Shown here: one piece after another, positions 19,703-29,305 of the stretch
How the letters are laid out: each line of letters begins with the position of its first letter
Numbering within the stretch: the stretch's first letter is position 1
Assembly: GCF_013155275.1 (NCBI RefSeq)
Contig: NZ_JABJXS010000014.1
Span: 21,626-85,625 of the forward strand
Reading direction: 5' to 3'
Source: Brenneria sp. hezel4-2-4
GTDB lineage: Bacteria; Pseudomonadota; Gammaproteobacteria; Enterobacterales; Enterobacteriaceae
Length of the DNA stretch: 64,000 bases
The notes under the pieces: generated by a model
The model's input: only the letters and a program-made list of their open reading frames with translations
What the model was told of the DNA's origin: nothing
Database searches by the model: none
Program-made: the position numbers and the translations under genes

Positions 19703-20500
19703 ATGGATTTTTCGCCACAAAACAAACTGGAAGAGGTGCTGATACTGGCGGCGACCGAGCCGGCGCATCGGCCTGAATTTTTCAGCCAACTGCTGGACGC
19801 GACGGTGTTTGTGCTAGGCAACAGCGATGAAAGCGACGCGCCGGGGGAGAAAACCCTGCATGCCGGCAGCAACGTGCAGATCCAGCATTGGGAAAAGGCC
19901 GATGGCGTTTCCGTCATTCCTTTTTTCTCTTCACTGGACGCGCTTCAGCAAGCTATCACTGAAGAGCAGTCATTCCTGGCTTTACCGGCGCGTTCGCTGT
20001 TTGAGCTTACGCTCGGCGCCACGCTGTTTCTCAATCCCAAACTGCCTTACGGCAAAGAGTTTCTGCCGCAGGAAGTGGAGCATATGCTCTCCGGCGAAGG
20101 CCACGGATTCGTGCAGCGGCGGGTGGTGGAAGAAGATACCGAGGTACTGCTCAGTCAGCCTGCCGACAAGCCGGTGCAGATGATTGATTCGCTGACGCAG
20201 TTGTTTAGCAAATACCGCCATGTCCGTCGGGCGTTTGTGGCCCAGATCCACGAGGCCGGCGAGCAGGAGCCGCATCTGATAATCGGTCTGGACGTCGATA
20301 CGGATGAGGTGGACGAACTCATTCATGCCGCGGGCAGCGTCGCCAGCGATACGGCGCCGGATGATCGGCCTGTCGATTTATGTCTGGTGAAAGAGGGGGA
20401 GCCGGGCGTCAGTCACTATCTGATAAAACACACCACGCCGTTCTATGAGCGTAAATGGGGCAGCTTCCTGCGCGACTTCAAAAGCACGGGGCGCGCCTGA
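19703..20500 (+). CDS. sseB: SseB family protein
   Basis: Protein of 265 residues homologous to E. coli SseB (the enhanced serine sensitivity locus), with EVLILAATEPAHRPEFF near the N-terminus, SVIPFFSSLDALQQA, and the C-terminal FYERKWGSFLRDFK. Its biochemical role is unknown. The ATG at 19703 has AGGA seven bases upstream; a TTG four codons earlier is rejected because that AGGA would lie within the gene. It is separated from pepB by a terminator. Confidence 0.9.
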   Translation: MDFSPQNKLEEVLILAATEPAHRPEFFSQLLDATVFVLGNSDESDAPGEKTLHAGSNVQIQHWEKADGVSVIPFFSSLDALQQAITEEQSFLALPARSLFELTLGATLFLNPKLPYGKEFLPQEVEHMLSGEGHGFVQRRVVEEDTEVLLSQPADKPVQMIDSLTQLFSKYRHVRRAFVAQIHEAGEQEPHLIIGLDVDTDEVDELIHAAGSVASDTAPDDRPVDLCLVKEGEPGVSHYLIKHTTPFYERKWGSFLRDFKSTGRA

Positions 20501-20537
20501 CGCCGAAATAAGCCTCTTTCTGGCGGCGCAACGGCGG

Positions 20538-21326
20538 TTAATTATCCGCCGTTGTGGCCTGCAATAACAGCAGATCGATCAGCATCACCAGATTGGATTC
20601 GAACGAGCTGATCTCGCCCGCTTCCGCCGCATAGTGAACCGCATCGTCATACAGTTTAAAATGCAAATCGGCGAGTTCCCCCAGCGAATTCAAGGATGCG
20701 CGGGTAAAAGCGATCACCTGCATCCCAATCGTCCTGGCGATACGCGCTTTATCCAGTACCTGCTCCGTCTCACCGCTACGCGATATGGCAATAAATACCT
20801 GATATTTTGGCGCATTGTTGAGAAAAATCCCCCTGCTGTCTCCCAGCCCGGACGAGAACGCATCTTTGCCCAGCACCTGAAGCTTTTTTGCCAGATACTC
20901 GGCGAACAGATGAGAAAATCCGGCGCCGTAGAGGAAAAAGTGACTTTCCTGACGCAGTATTCGGCTGAACGCGGCCATATCCTCGGTGGTTATATAGGAA
21001 AAAGATCGCTGATAATTGTCGATAAAATGCTGAAATGCAGCGGGAATATGACCATCGGCCGGCAAAGGCGCGGCCGCCGGCGATAAGCGAGGATTGTCCG
21101 TCAGTAGCTGTTTGCAGTGGTAGATAAATTCACTGTACCCGCTAAAGCCTATTTTCCGGCACAGACGCATGATCGTCGCGGTGGAAACGTAGGTTTTCTG
21201 CGCCAGTTCACGCACCGTTATTTTACCCACCATCGAGGCGTGTTCGGCGATAAAGGCCAGCACGCGATATTCGGCGCGGGTTAAGTCCTGACCGTGCTGC
21301 ATCAACGATGCCAGCCGATTATCCAT
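20538..21326 (-). CDS. MurR/RpiR-family transcriptional regulator
   Basis: Regulator of 262 residues with an N-terminal helix-turn-helix domain (residues 1-80; ELAQKTYVSTATIMRLCRKIGFSGYSEF) and a C-terminal SIS sugar-phosphate-binding domain (FFLYGAGFSHLFAEYLAKKL; FIAISRSGETEQVLDKARIA). RpiR-type proteins usually sense phosphosugars. It is the last gene of a minus-strand row with the PTS transporter and phospho-alpha-glucosidase, so those genes are its likely targets (inference), with alpha-glucoside 6-phosphate as the likely signal; the GlvR family is a precedent. The housekeeping gene sseA lies between, which is unusual. A 9-bp inverted repeat overlaps the stop codon. Confidence 0.88.
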   Translation of the reverse strand: MDNRLASLMQHGQDLTRAEYRVLAFIAEHASMVGKITVRELAQKTYVSTATIMRLCRKIGFSGYSEFIYHCKQLLTDNPRLSPAAAPLPADGHIPAAFQHFIDNYQRSFSYITTEDMAAFSRILRQESHFFLYGAGFSHLFAEYLAKKLQVLGKDAFSSGLGDSRGIFLNNAPKYQVFIAISRSGETEQVLDKARIARTIGMQVIAFTRASLNSLGELADLHFKLYDDAVHYAAEAGEISSFESNLVMLIDLLLLQATTADN

Positions 21327-21361
21327 GTGTTGCTCCTGAAACCTTCACGGCAGCCGGGAAA

Positions 21362-22213
21362 TCAATCCAGCGCGATAGGGACATCATCGCGGCTTCCCCA
21401 GTCGCTCCATGAGCCATCGTATAAGGCGACATTCCGGACATTAAGCACCGTCAGCGCCAGCACCACCACCGCGGCGGTTACGCCTGAACCGCAACTGGCG
21501 ACCACCGGCCGGCTGAAATCCACGCCGTACTTGTGCAAGATGGTCGCCAGTTCAGCGTTGGGCTTCAGCACGCCATTGGCGACCAGCTCGGTCCAGGGAA
21601 CGTTCAGGCTGCCCGGAATATGACCGCGGTGCAGCCCCGGACGTGGTTCATCCACTTCCCCTTTAAAACGGGCGGCGGGGCGGGCATCGACAATTTGTGC
21701 CGATTTATCCCGGCCGATCGCCAGCACTTCGTCACGCTGGCGAATGACCGAGGCGTTAAGCCGGGCATGAAAAGACTGGGCGGGGCGTTGAACATTTCCC
21801 TGCTCCAGCGGCAGGTTTTGCTGTTTCCAGCCCGCTAATCCGCCGGCCAGAATCGAAATCCGCGCCGCGCCGAACGTATGCAGCATCCACCAGGCGCGCG
21901 GGGCGGAGAACAGATTGCCTTCGTCATAGATGACAAGATGCCGCCGATCGCTGACGCCGAGCGTGCCCATCGCGTGAGAAAAATCGTCGCCGTCGGGCAT
22001 CATGTGCGGCAGCGGCGTGTGCCGGTCTGACAAGGTTTCAATATCAAAAAATACCGCGCCGGGTAAATGTTCGGCACGGTATTCGGCGTGGATATCGCGG
22101 GTCGTCTCTCCCGGCGGCAACATGCGGGCGTCAAGCAGGATGATATCGCTATCGTCAAGATGCCCGGCAAGCCAGGCGGCAGTAACAAATAATTCAGAAG
22201 AAGAAGCTGACAT
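21362..22213 (-). CDS. sseA: 3-mercaptopyruvate sulfurtransferase SseA
   Basis: Two-domain rhodanese of 283 residues that moves sulfur from 3-mercaptopyruvate to thiols or cyanide. The active-site loop CGSGVTAAVV is the SseA type rather than the thiosulfate type. Conserved stretches include YDEGNLFSAPRAWWMLHTFG and DARPAARFKGEVDEPRPGL. The start MSASSSELFV at 22213 is the nearest match to the E. coli N-terminus; an ATG four codons upstream is possible. It sits inside a carbohydrate gene group, likely a rearrangement. Confidence 0.95.
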   Translation of the reverse strand: MSASSSELFVTAAWLAGHLDDSDIILLDARMLPPGETTRDIHAEYRAEHLPGAVFFDIETLSDRHTPLPHMMPDGDDFSHAMGTLGVSDRRHLVIYDEGNLFSAPRAWWMLHTFGAARISILAGGLAGWKQQNLPLEQGNVQRPAQSFHARLNASVIRQRDEVLAIGRDKSAQIVDARPAARFKGEVDEPRPGLHRGHIPGSLNVPWTELVANGVLKPNAELATILHKYGVDFSRPVVASCGSGVTAAVVVLALTVLNVRNVALYDGSWSDWGSRDDVPIALD

Positions 22214-22305
22214 GGAACCCCCCACGCTGGGGCTGAGGGATTCAGCCCCGCTGTGAAATTATAGATTCATTGTCAGCGATTTATCCTGTCCCGACAAGCG
22301 CGTCG

Positions 22306-23667
22306 TTATTGTGCGACGCCGTTGCTGTAAGCCTGTTTCAACCGAGGCCAGTATTCGCGATTGGCCGCGATCATCTCGTCAAGAATGGCTTTGGCGTGTT
22401 GCATGGTGGGAACGGTGCGATTGAGCGTAAAAGCCTGTAGCGCTTTTTCATAGTTGCCTTCCAGAGTGGCCTCGACCAGCAACTGCTCCGAGGCTAACTG
22501 TTGCTCCAGCAAGGCGCGATGGAACTGCGGCGCGTTACCCATGCGAACCGGCTCCGGCCCTTGCGCGGTGATATACGCAGGCACTTCCACCATGGCGTCG
22601 TAAGGCAGATTGGCAATCGCGCCTTTGTTTTCCACAATCACCAGATGGCGCTGACGCAGGTCAAAGGCCAGCGAACAGGCCACATCAACGATAAACGCGC
22701 CATGTACGCCAACGTGGAACGCATCCGATAAAATCCCGGTTTCTTTATAGCCGGCGGCGGCGGTAAAGAGTTTCTTCTCGCGTCCGTCCATCACCTCATT
22801 GGCACGGGTGTAGTTCGGATCCTGATGTTCAACGATCTGATTGGGCATCAGATAATACTGTAGGTAAGGGTTGGGCACGAACTCGGGGAAATGATCCATG
22901 ATCGGCTTGATGTTGCGCCAGGTCTTGACCCAGGAGGGATCGGAATGTTGCGGATCGGTATCGGCGGCATCGGCGGTCAGTAACCCGTACCGGGCAATAT
23001 GCTTACGCAACTCCGGCAAACGATCGACGCCATCCACCAATACCCGGGTAAACCAGCCAAAGTGGTTAAGGCCGAAATAATCCACGGTGATATCTTCGCG
23101 GTTAACCCCAAGCACCGCGGCGATATTACGCATCGCCGCAACCGGCATATCGCAGATATTCAGCACCCGCGCCTGTGGGCGCAGGCGGCGGATGCCCTCG
23201 GCGACAATCGCCGCCGGGTTGGAATAGTTGACGATCCAGGCGTCTTGGTGGGCATAGCGTTCGACCAGATCGATCAGTTCGACCATCGGCAGAATCGTGC
23301 GTAAGCCATAGGCCAGCCCGCCGGGGCCGCAGGTTTCCTGGCCGACGACGCCGTGGCGCAACGGGATTTTTTCATCCTGCTCGCGCATTTTATATTGGCC
23401 GACGCGCATCTGGGCAAAGACAAAGTTTGCGCCGCTGAACGCCGTTTCGGCATCGGTGGTGACGGTAAAAACAATGTCGTTGCTGTGGTCGCGGATCACT
23501 TTTTCAACCACCGGGGCAATGGTGTCCTGACGCGGGCCGTCAATGTCGTACAGGCGTATTTCCGCCAGCGGGAAATCGGCGAGGCGCACCATCAGACTTT
23601 TTACGATGCCTGGCGTATAGGTGCTGCCGCCACCGGCAATAGTCAGAATGAATGGGGGTTTGGTCAT
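22306..23667 (-). CDS. glvA: 6-phospho-alpha-glucosidase (GH4 family)
   Basis: NAD+ and Mn2+ dependent glycosidase of 453 residues that cleaves phosphorylated alpha-glucosides (such as maltose 6'-phosphate or sucrose-isomer phosphates) delivered by the PTS. GH4 hallmarks are the nucleotide-binding AGGGSTYTPG, VGQETCGPGG, YSNPAAIV, the metal-site NICDMPV and GLNHFGWF. The start MTKPPFILTIAG is preceded by CAGGAG; a longer in-frame version would overlap the gene upstream. It follows the PTS gene by 13 bases, forming an operon. Whether the natural substrate is maltose or another alpha-glucoside is unknown. Confidence 0.88.
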   Translation of the reverse strand: MTKPPFILTIAGGGSTYTPGIVKSLMVRLADFPLAEIRLYDIDGPRQDTIAPVVEKVIRDHSNDIVFTVTTDAETAFSGANFVFAQMRVGQYKMREQDEKIPLRHGVVGQETCGPGGLAYGLRTILPMVELIDLVERYAHQDAWIVNYSNPAAIVAEGIRRLRPQARVLNICDMPVAAMRNIAAVLGVNREDITVDYFGLNHFGWFTRVLVDGVDRLPELRKHIARYGLLTADAADTDPQHSDPSWVKTWRNIKPIMDHFPEFVPNPYLQYYLMPNQIVEHQDPNYTRANEVMDGREKKLFTAAAGYKETGILSDAFHVGVHGAFIVDVACSLAFDLRQRHLVIVENKGAIANLPYDAMVEVPAYITAQGPEPVRMGNAPQFHRALLEQQLASEQLLVEATLEGNYEKALQAFTLNRTVPTMQHAKAILDEMIAANREYWPRLKQAYSNGVAQ

Positions 23668-23680
23668 GATCGGTCTCCTG

Positions 23681-25243
23681 TTAAAGCGCATTTTCAACTG
23701 CTTCGCGAATGGTTTTGACGTGCAGTCCGTAGACCACCTGTACGTTGTTGCCCTGACGGATAACCGCTTTGGCGCCGGTGGTTTTCAACTGGTTTTCGTC
23801 AACAATGGCGGGATCGATGACGGTCACCCGCAGACGGGTATAGCAGTTATCCACCACCTCGATATTGGGTTTGCCGCCGAGTCCGGCGATGATGGTGACG
23901 CCGAGCAGACGGGCGTCGTCTTTCACCTGCTGTTGCGCTTTGGCCTGATACTCTGTTTTCGAGTACAGCTTGGTCTGTTCCTCATCGGATTCACGCCCTG
24001 GCGTCGGCATATCGAAATACAGAATCAGGGAGCGGAAGACGAAGAAGTAAATAACCGACATGATCAATCCGACCACGATATACATCGGCCAGTTGGACTT
24101 CTCAATGCCCAGCGGCAGGTTATACAGCAGGAAGTCGATCACCCCGTTGGCGCCGATGGCATGGACGCCCAGCACATAGAACAGCATCATGCCGAGGCCG
24201 GTCAGTACGGCGTGCACCACAAACAGCAGCGGGGCGACGAATAAGAAAGAGAACTCCAGCGGTTCGGTCACGCCCAGCAGGAAAGAGGTAAACGCGGCGG
24301 GGATCAGAATCGCTTTGGCCGCCAGCCGTTTTTCCGGTTTGGCGGTCACGTACATGGCCAGCGCCGCGGCGGTCAGACCGAACATTTTACTGATGCCGCG
24401 CGCATCCCAGGCGACCGTCGGACTCAGCTGTTTGACGCTATGACAAGCCATCTCCGCAAAATAGATGTTACGGGCGCCCTGATACAGATTGCCGCACACT
24501 TCCGCCGAACCGCCTAATTCGGTGTACAGGAACGGGGTGTAAACCAGGTGGTGTAACCCGGTCGGGATCAGGATACGCTCCAGGAAGCCATAAATAGCCA
24601 CGCCGAACGGCCCGGCGCCTTTAATGGCGAACGCCAGATAGCTGATCCCCTGCTGGGCAAAAGGCCAAATGGCGCTCATCACAAAGCCGAGGGCGATCGC
24701 CAGCGGGATCGCTAGAATCGCCACGAAACAGTGACCGGAGTAAATAGCCATCACGCCGTCAAACTGTTTGCTGGAATAACGGTTATACAGATATCCGGCG
24801 AAGGCGCCGATCAGAATGCCGGCGAAAACGCCCATTTCCAGCACCTGAACGCCCAGCACCATGCCTTGGCCGGCGGCGCGCATTTCGGCGGCAGGCACCA
24901 GCTTCCCCTGTAGCTGAAGCGTAATATTCATCGCATTGATGAAAATGATAAACGTCACCAGACCGATCAGCGCGGCGTAGCCTTTGTCGCGCTTTGCCAG
25001 GCCAATCGGAATGCCGACGGCAAACACCAGCGCCAGATTGACCAGGATCGCCACGGCGGATTTAGATACCAACTGACCAAAATCCTGGATCAGCGGATGA
25101 TTGAGTAGGGGGATGTAGCCGGCCAGATTGCCGTTACCAAACACATTACCAAAGGCGATAAACAGCCCGACAATCGGTAAAATCAGCACTGGCCCATACA
25201 GTGATTTACCGAAATTCTGCAATGCATTGACCGCTCTTTTCAT
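23681..25243 (-). CDS. glvC: PTS alpha-glucoside-specific EIICB
   Basis: Phosphotransferase permease of 520 residues that imports and phosphorylates an alpha-glucoside. Residues 1-410 form the EIIC membrane domain (GPVLILPIVGLFIAFGNVF; ILIPTGLHHLVYTPF; GVTEPLEFSFLFVAPLLF), and residues about 440-520 form EIIB with the phosphorylated Cys in VEVVDNCYTRLRVTV. There is no EIIA domain, so the general glucose EIIA (Crr) is probably used. It is the first gene of the unit with the GH4 hydrolase, and faces ndk across 358 bases. Confidence 0.9.
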   Translation of the reverse strand: MKRAVNALQNFGKSLYGPVLILPIVGLFIAFGNVFGNGNLAGYIPLLNHPLIQDFGQLVSKSAVAILVNLALVFAVGIPIGLAKRDKGYAALIGLVTFIIFINAMNITLQLQGKLVPAAEMRAAGQGMVLGVQVLEMGVFAGILIGAFAGYLYNRYSSKQFDGVMAIYSGHCFVAILAIPLAIALGFVMSAIWPFAQQGISYLAFAIKGAGPFGVAIYGFLERILIPTGLHHLVYTPFLYTELGGSAEVCGNLYQGARNIYFAEMACHSVKQLSPTVAWDARGISKMFGLTAAALAMYVTAKPEKRLAAKAILIPAAFTSFLLGVTEPLEFSFLFVAPLLFVVHAVLTGLGMMLFYVLGVHAIGANGVIDFLLYNLPLGIEKSNWPMYIVVGLIMSVIYFFVFRSLILYFDMPTPGRESDEEQTKLYSKTEYQAKAQQQVKDDARLLGVTIIAGLGGKPNIEVVDNCYTRLRVTVIDPAIVDENQLKTTGAKAVIRQGNNVQVVYGLHVKTIREAVENAL

Positions 25244-25601
25244 TATTTGCTCTCTTGGTGGCCATTGTTGGGGAGGTACGGGGCAAGGCTAGCAGTGAAT
25301 GAATAGGTTTTTCCAGTTATCTTATTGTTTTAAAAACAAATAACGCATAAGGTTACAAGTAACGCTCAGAACTGTGATCGTCGATGATTTGTTACAACCT
25401 TGCGGTTCTGCCGAGAGGGAAGAAATGCAGAGGGGGAGAACCGATAATAAGGTAGGAGATAAGATAATATTTTTTTAAAAAAATGTTACGTCTCTGATAG
25501 GCAAGTGCTGCGGGTCACCCTATAATCTGCGCCACTTTCACTGGCCGGGATTATAATTCCCTCAATCCGGCTGCTATCTGATAGTTTTGAATGAGGTCAA
25601 T
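25244..25601. promoter_or_regulatory. Divergent promoter region glvC / ndk
   Basis: Spacer of 358 bases. On the plus strand a TATAAT at 25521-25526 is the likely -10 of ndk; its -35 is weak. On the left, aactgtgatcgtcgatgatt (about 25368-25387) has one good CRP half-site (TGTGA) and one poor one, so CRP control of glvC is only a suggestion. The part 25440-25500 is very AT-rich. No ORF is supported. Confidence 0.5.
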
Positions 25602-26027
25602 ATGACGGTAGAACGTACCTTTTCCATCGTAAAACCCAATGCCGTGGCAAAGAATGCCATCGGCGCCATTTATGCGCGTTTTGAAAGCGCGGGTTTTAAC
25701 ATTGTGGCGGCCAAGATGCTGCATCTGACTCGTGAACAGGCTGAAGGCTTTTATGCCGAACATCAGGGCAAACCGTTTTTTGACGCACTGGTCGAGTTCA
25801 TGATCTCCGGGCCGATCATGGTACAGGTGCTGGAAGGCGAGAATGCCGTTCAGCGTAACCGCGATATCATGGGAGCCACCAACCCGGCGAACGCGCTGGC
25901 CGGTACGCTGCGTGCCGATTATGCCGACAGCTTCACTGAGAACGCGGTACACGGTTCGGATTCCATCGAGTCCGCGCAGCGCGAAATCGCTTATTTTTTC
26001 AGCGCCGATGAAATCTGCCCGCGTTGA
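25602..26027 (+). CDS. ndk: Nucleoside diphosphate kinase
   Basis: Enzyme of 141 residues that moves the gamma-phosphate of ATP to other (deoxy)nucleoside diphosphates. It has [16 protein letters not shown] at the N-terminus and the active-site signature NAVHGSDS with the phosphorylated His. The ATG at 25602 (GAGG upstream) is chosen over an ATG five codons earlier because it matches the E. coli start. The neighbour order ndk-rlmN is conserved. Confidence 0.97.
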   Translation: MTVERTFSIVKPNAVAKNAIGAIYARFESAGFNIVAAKMLHLTREQAEGFYAEHQGKPFFDALVEFMISGPIMVQVLEGENAVQRNRDIMGATNPANALAGTLRADYADSFTENAVHGSDSIESAQREIAYFFSADEICPR

Positions 26028-26074
26028 AGGTCGACTAAAGTAGCTTACCTGCTTTAAACTTTGTACAATGCTGC

Positions 26075-26112
26075 GCCCTGGATGAGCACAGGCTTATCCA
26101 GGGCATTTCTTT
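26075..26112 (+). terminator. Intrinsic terminator of ndk
   Basis: Perfect 9-bp stem gccctggat / atccagggc with a 12-base loop, followed by atttcttt. Confidence 0.8.
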
Positions 26113-26158
26113 ATTATCCTTCGAGCCATAACGTGTAATAACGAGGCCAAGAGTTCCT

Positions 26159-27355
26159 ATGTCTGAACAAATCGTAGCTGAGCAAACCGTGTCCGAATTT
26201 TCGCCGGCGTCCGCCAATATTCCCCAATCCGCCAAATCCGGGGCGGAAAAAATAAATCTGCTGGATCTTAACCGTCAGCAAATGCGCGAGTTTTTCGCCT
26301 CATTGGGCGAGAAGCCGTTCCGTGCCGATCAGGTGATGAAGTGGATCTATCACTACTGCTGTGATGATTTCACGCAGATGACGGACATCAATAAGGTTTT
26401 TCGCGCCAAATTACAGCAGGTCGCCGAGATTCGCGCGCCGGAAGTGGTGGAGGAGCAGCGCTCCTCGGACGGCACCATCAAGTGGGCGATCCTGGTTGGC
26501 GGCCAGCGGGTGGAAACGGTGTATATCCCGGAAGAAGATCGGGCGACGCTGTGCGTCTCTTCTCAGGTTGGCTGTGCGTTGGAATGCAAATTCTGTTCAA
26601 CGGCGCAGCAGGGTTTTAACCGCAACCTGCGCGTTTCTGAAATCATCGGCCAGGTGTGGCGGGCGGCGAAAATTATCGGCGCGTTCAAAGTCACCGGCCA
26701 GCGTCCGATTACCAACGTGGTGATGATGGGCATGGGCGAACCCCTGCTCAATCTGACTAACGTGGTGCCGGCGATGGAGATCATGCTGGATGATTTTGGT
26801 TTCGGCCTCTCCAAACGCCGGGTGACGTTGTCAACGTCAGGCGTGGTGCCGGCGCTGGATAAGCTGGGCGATATGATCGACGTTGCGCTGGCGATCTCCC
26901 TGCATGCGCCGAACGATGAAATTCGTAACGAAATCATGCCGCTTAATAAGAAATACAATATCGAAACCTTCCTGAGCGCGGTGCGGCGCTATCTGGAGAA
27001 ATCCAATGCCAATCAGGGACGCGTCACGGTGGAGTACGTGATGCTTGACCACATTAATGACGGCACCGAGCACGCTCACCAGTTGGCGGAATGTTTGAAA
27101 GACACGCCGTGCAAGATTAACCTGATCCCGTGGAACCCGTTCCCCGGCGCGCCCTATGGCCGCAGCTCAAACAGCCGTGTCGATCGTTTTTCCAAAGTTC
27201 TCATGGAATATGGCTTTACGACGATTGTGCGCAAAACCCGCGGCGATGATATCGATGCCGCCTGCGGACAACTGGCGGGTGAAGTCGTAGACAGAACCAA
27301 GCGCACGCTGAAGAAAAAAATGGCCGGTGAACCTATCATGGTTAAAACGGTCTGA
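26159..27355 (+). CDS. rlmN: Dual-specificity 23S rRNA / tRNA adenine C2-methyltransferase RlmN
   Basis: Radical-SAM enzyme of 398 residues that adds methyl groups to C2 of A2503 in 23S rRNA and A37 in some tRNAs. The [4Fe-4S] motif [14 protein letters not shown] (CxxxCxxC) is clear, with MGMGEPLLN downstream and the C-terminal catalytic Cys in [12 protein letters not shown]. Sequence follows E. coli RlmN closely. The ORF begins the block rlmN-pilW-rodZ-ispG-hisS-yfgM-bamB-der. Confidence 0.97.
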   Translation: MSEQIVAEQTVSEFSPASANIPQSAKSGAEKINLLDLNRQQMREFFASLGEKPFRADQVMKWIYHYCCDDFTQMTDINKVFRAKLQQVAEIRAPEVVEEQRSSDGTIKWAILVGGQRVETVYIPEEDRATLCVSSQVGCALECKFCSTAQQGFNRNLRVSEIIGQVWRAAKIIGAFKVTGQRPITNVVMMGMGEPLLNLTNVVPAMEIMLDDFGFGLSKRRVTLSTSGVVPALDKLGDMIDVALAISLHAPNDEIRNEIMPLNKKYNIETFLSAVRRYLEKSNANQGRVTVEYVMLDHINDGTEHAHQLAECLKDTPCKINLIPWNPFPGAPYGRSSNSRVDRFSKVLMEYGFTTIVRKTRGDDIDAACGQLAGEVVDRTKRTLKKKMAGEPIMVKTV

Positions 27356-27504
27356 TACCTGATTGTCCCGGTTAGCCATTGGCGTCATCAATACTTTCCC
27401 GGGGCTTATCATACCTATCTATTCAGAGATGGCTGCGACCGGGCATGGATTAAGGTAACATACACTTTGTGTGAAGGCCGGGACGGCAAGGAAGGGAGTC
27501 AGGA

Positions 27505-28263
27505 ATGACGCAACAGTTAACACAGGGAAAAGGGTGGTTGTTGGCCGTCGCGGCCGTGCTGTCGGCGGGGTGCGCGCATTCGCCCCGCGAAGCGGTAAAC
27601 CCGGCGCTGGCGCAAACCCGCTTGCAGTTGGGGCTGGAGTATCTGGCTCGCAACAACCTTGATGCCGCTCGCCAGAATTTTGAAAAAGCGCTGCAAGCCG
27701 CGCCGCAAGACTATCGTACGCAATTAGGCATGGCGCTTTATGAGCAGCGGATAGGTGAAAATCAGGCGGCCGAACAGCGTTATCAATCGGCATTGAGGCT
27801 GGCGCCGGAAAACGGTGGCGTAATGAATAATTACGGTGCGTTTCTGTGTGGTTTAGGGCAGTATGTAGCGGCGCAGCGACAGTTTAGCGCCGCGGCGCAA
27901 CTCCCTGATTACCGTCAGGTTGCCGATGCGTTGGAAAATGCCGGATATTGCTTTTTCAAAGCAGGGCAGAATGATAATGCGCGTAGCGTATTAAGTCGGG
28001 CGCTGAAGTATGATCCCGCGAAAGGCGACATGCTTCTGGCAGAAGCGGATAAACAGTTTTCCGCGGGAAAACACGAGCAGGCTCAATTGCTTCTGGATGT
28101 TTATCAGCATATTCTTCCGGTCAGCGCCGAAAGTTTATGGTTACAGATTCGTTTCGCCGCGTTGGCGGGCCGTGATGGCGATATTGACCGTTATGGCAAA
28201 TGGCTGGCGCGAAGTTTTCCACAATCTAAACAGTACCAGCAGTTCTTAGCTAATGAATACTGA
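27505..28263 (+). CDS. pilW: PilW-type TPR lipoprotein
   Basis: Outer-membrane lipoprotein of 252 residues with a lipobox (VLSAGCAHS, Cys at about 23) and several tetratricopeptide repeats ([47 protein letters not shown]). It resembles PilF/PilW, the pilotin that helps type IV pilus secretin assembly. The same gene occupies the rlmN-rodZ gap in many gamma-proteobacteria. No other pilus gene is in the window, so a pilus role here is inferred from family only. Its last bases contain the rodZ start (11-base overlap), so the two are coupled. Confidence 0.85.
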   Translation: MTQQLTQGKGWLLAVAAVLSAGCAHSPREAVNPALAQTRLQLGLEYLARNNLDAARQNFEKALQAAPQDYRTQLGMALYEQRIGENQAAEQRYQSALRLAPENGGVMNNYGAFLCGLGQYVAAQRQFSAAAQLPDYRQVADALENAGYCFFKAGQNDNARSVLSRALKYDPAKGDMLLAEADKQFSAGKHEQAQLLLDVYQHILPVSAESLWLQIRFAALAGRDGDIDRYGKWLARSFPQSKQYQQFLANEY

Positions 28264-29257
28264 AGCCACTCAAGATAATAAAGAATCAACCATTCCTGGC
28301 GAACGTCTGCGTCAGGCGCGCGAGCGTCTGGGATTGACCCAGCAGACTGTCGCTGAACGTTTATGCCTTAAGCTTTCCACCGTTCGTGAAATTGAAGAAG
28401 GTAATACGCCAACCGATTTGGCGCCGACGTTTTTACGTGGCTATATCCGTTCTTATGCCAAGTTAGTCCACTTGCCCGAGGATGAACTGTTGCCGATGCT
28501 GGACAAGCATGTGGCGCCCAGAGTATCCAACGTCGCTCCGATGCAAAGTTTTTCCTTAGGCAAAAGCCGCAAAAAGCGGGATGGCTGGTTAATGACCTTC
28601 ACCTGGCTGGTGGTGCTTGTCGTCCTGGGGTTGACCGGGGCGTGGTGGTGGCAGAACCATCAGGCGCAGCGGCAGGAAATCAACACCATGGTCGACCACG
28701 CCAGTTCGATGCAGGCGCAGAGTGAAGGTCAGTCCGTGCCGTTGATGGGTAACAGCGAGCCGCAGGAGCCGGATGTTTCCGAGGTTGCGCCTTCCGTTCC
28801 GGCGGAGGTGCCGACGGATGCCGCCAATGCCAATTCCGCGCCTGAGAACAGCGAATCCGTTCCCCCTTCCGCCGCACAGTCTGCGACGACGCCAGAACCC
28901 TCCATGTCTTCACCGCAGCCGTCGGCGGCGGATGATGCGTTGTTGAGCCGGAACGCCACGGCGCCGGCGACCGACACCGCATCCGCTGACAATAGCCAGG
29001 CTGCTGTCGCCGCCCCGGCGCTGGTGATGAATTTCAATGCTGATTGCTGGTTGGAGGTTACGGACGCCAGCGGAAAAAAACTGTTCAGCGGCATGCAACG
29101 TAATGGCGGCGCTCTAAGCCTGAGCGGTCAAGCGCCCTACCAACTGAGAATCGGCGCGCCGGCTGCGGTACAGATTCAATTTCAAGGTAAGCCGGTCGAT
29201 TTAAGCCGGTTTGTGAGAAGCAGTCAGGTTGCGCGTCTGACGTTGGCGGCGGAATAA
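28253..29257 (+). CDS. rodZ: Cytoskeleton protein RodZ
   Basis: Bitopic membrane protein of 334 residues that links MreB filaments to the cell-wall elongation machine. It has an N-terminal Cro-like HTH that binds MreB (residues 15-85; [19 protein letters not shown]), a basic anchor and one transmembrane helix at about 111-133 ([20 protein letters not shown]), a Pro/Ser/Ala-rich periplasmic linker (140-250), and a C-terminal DUF4115 domain ([17 protein letters not shown]). Conserved position between pilW and ispG. Confidence 0.95.
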   Translation: MNTEATQDNKESTIPGERLRQARERLGLTQQTVAERLCLKLSTVREIEEGNTPTDLAPTFLRGYIRSYAKLVHLPEDELLPMLDKHVAPRVSNVAPMQSFSLGKSRKKRDGWLMTFTWLVVLVVLGLTGAWWWQNHQAQRQEINTMVDHASSMQAQSEGQSVPLMGNSEPQEPDVSEVAPSVPAEVPTDAANANSAPENSESVPPSAAQSATTPEPSMSSPQPSAADDALLSRNATAPATDTASADNSQAAVAAPALVMNFNADCWLEVTDASGKKLFSGMQRNGGALSLSGQAPYQLRIGAPAAVQIQFQGKPVDLSRFVRSSQVARLTLAAE

Positions 29258-29305
29258 CACCGGTTTTACCCGTGCCCGCGATGTTGCAATTTTGGAGAAG
29301 AAGTA

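Noticed and set aside
20529..20554. 9-bp inverted repeat (caacggcgg/ccgccgttg) as an operator
   Set aside because: It overlaps the stop codon of the RpiR gene and lies between converging genes, where a weak hairpin or terminator is more likely; no second copy upstream of glvC.
25368..25387. CRP site before glvC
   Set aside because: Only one half-site is good; not listed as a separate feature.
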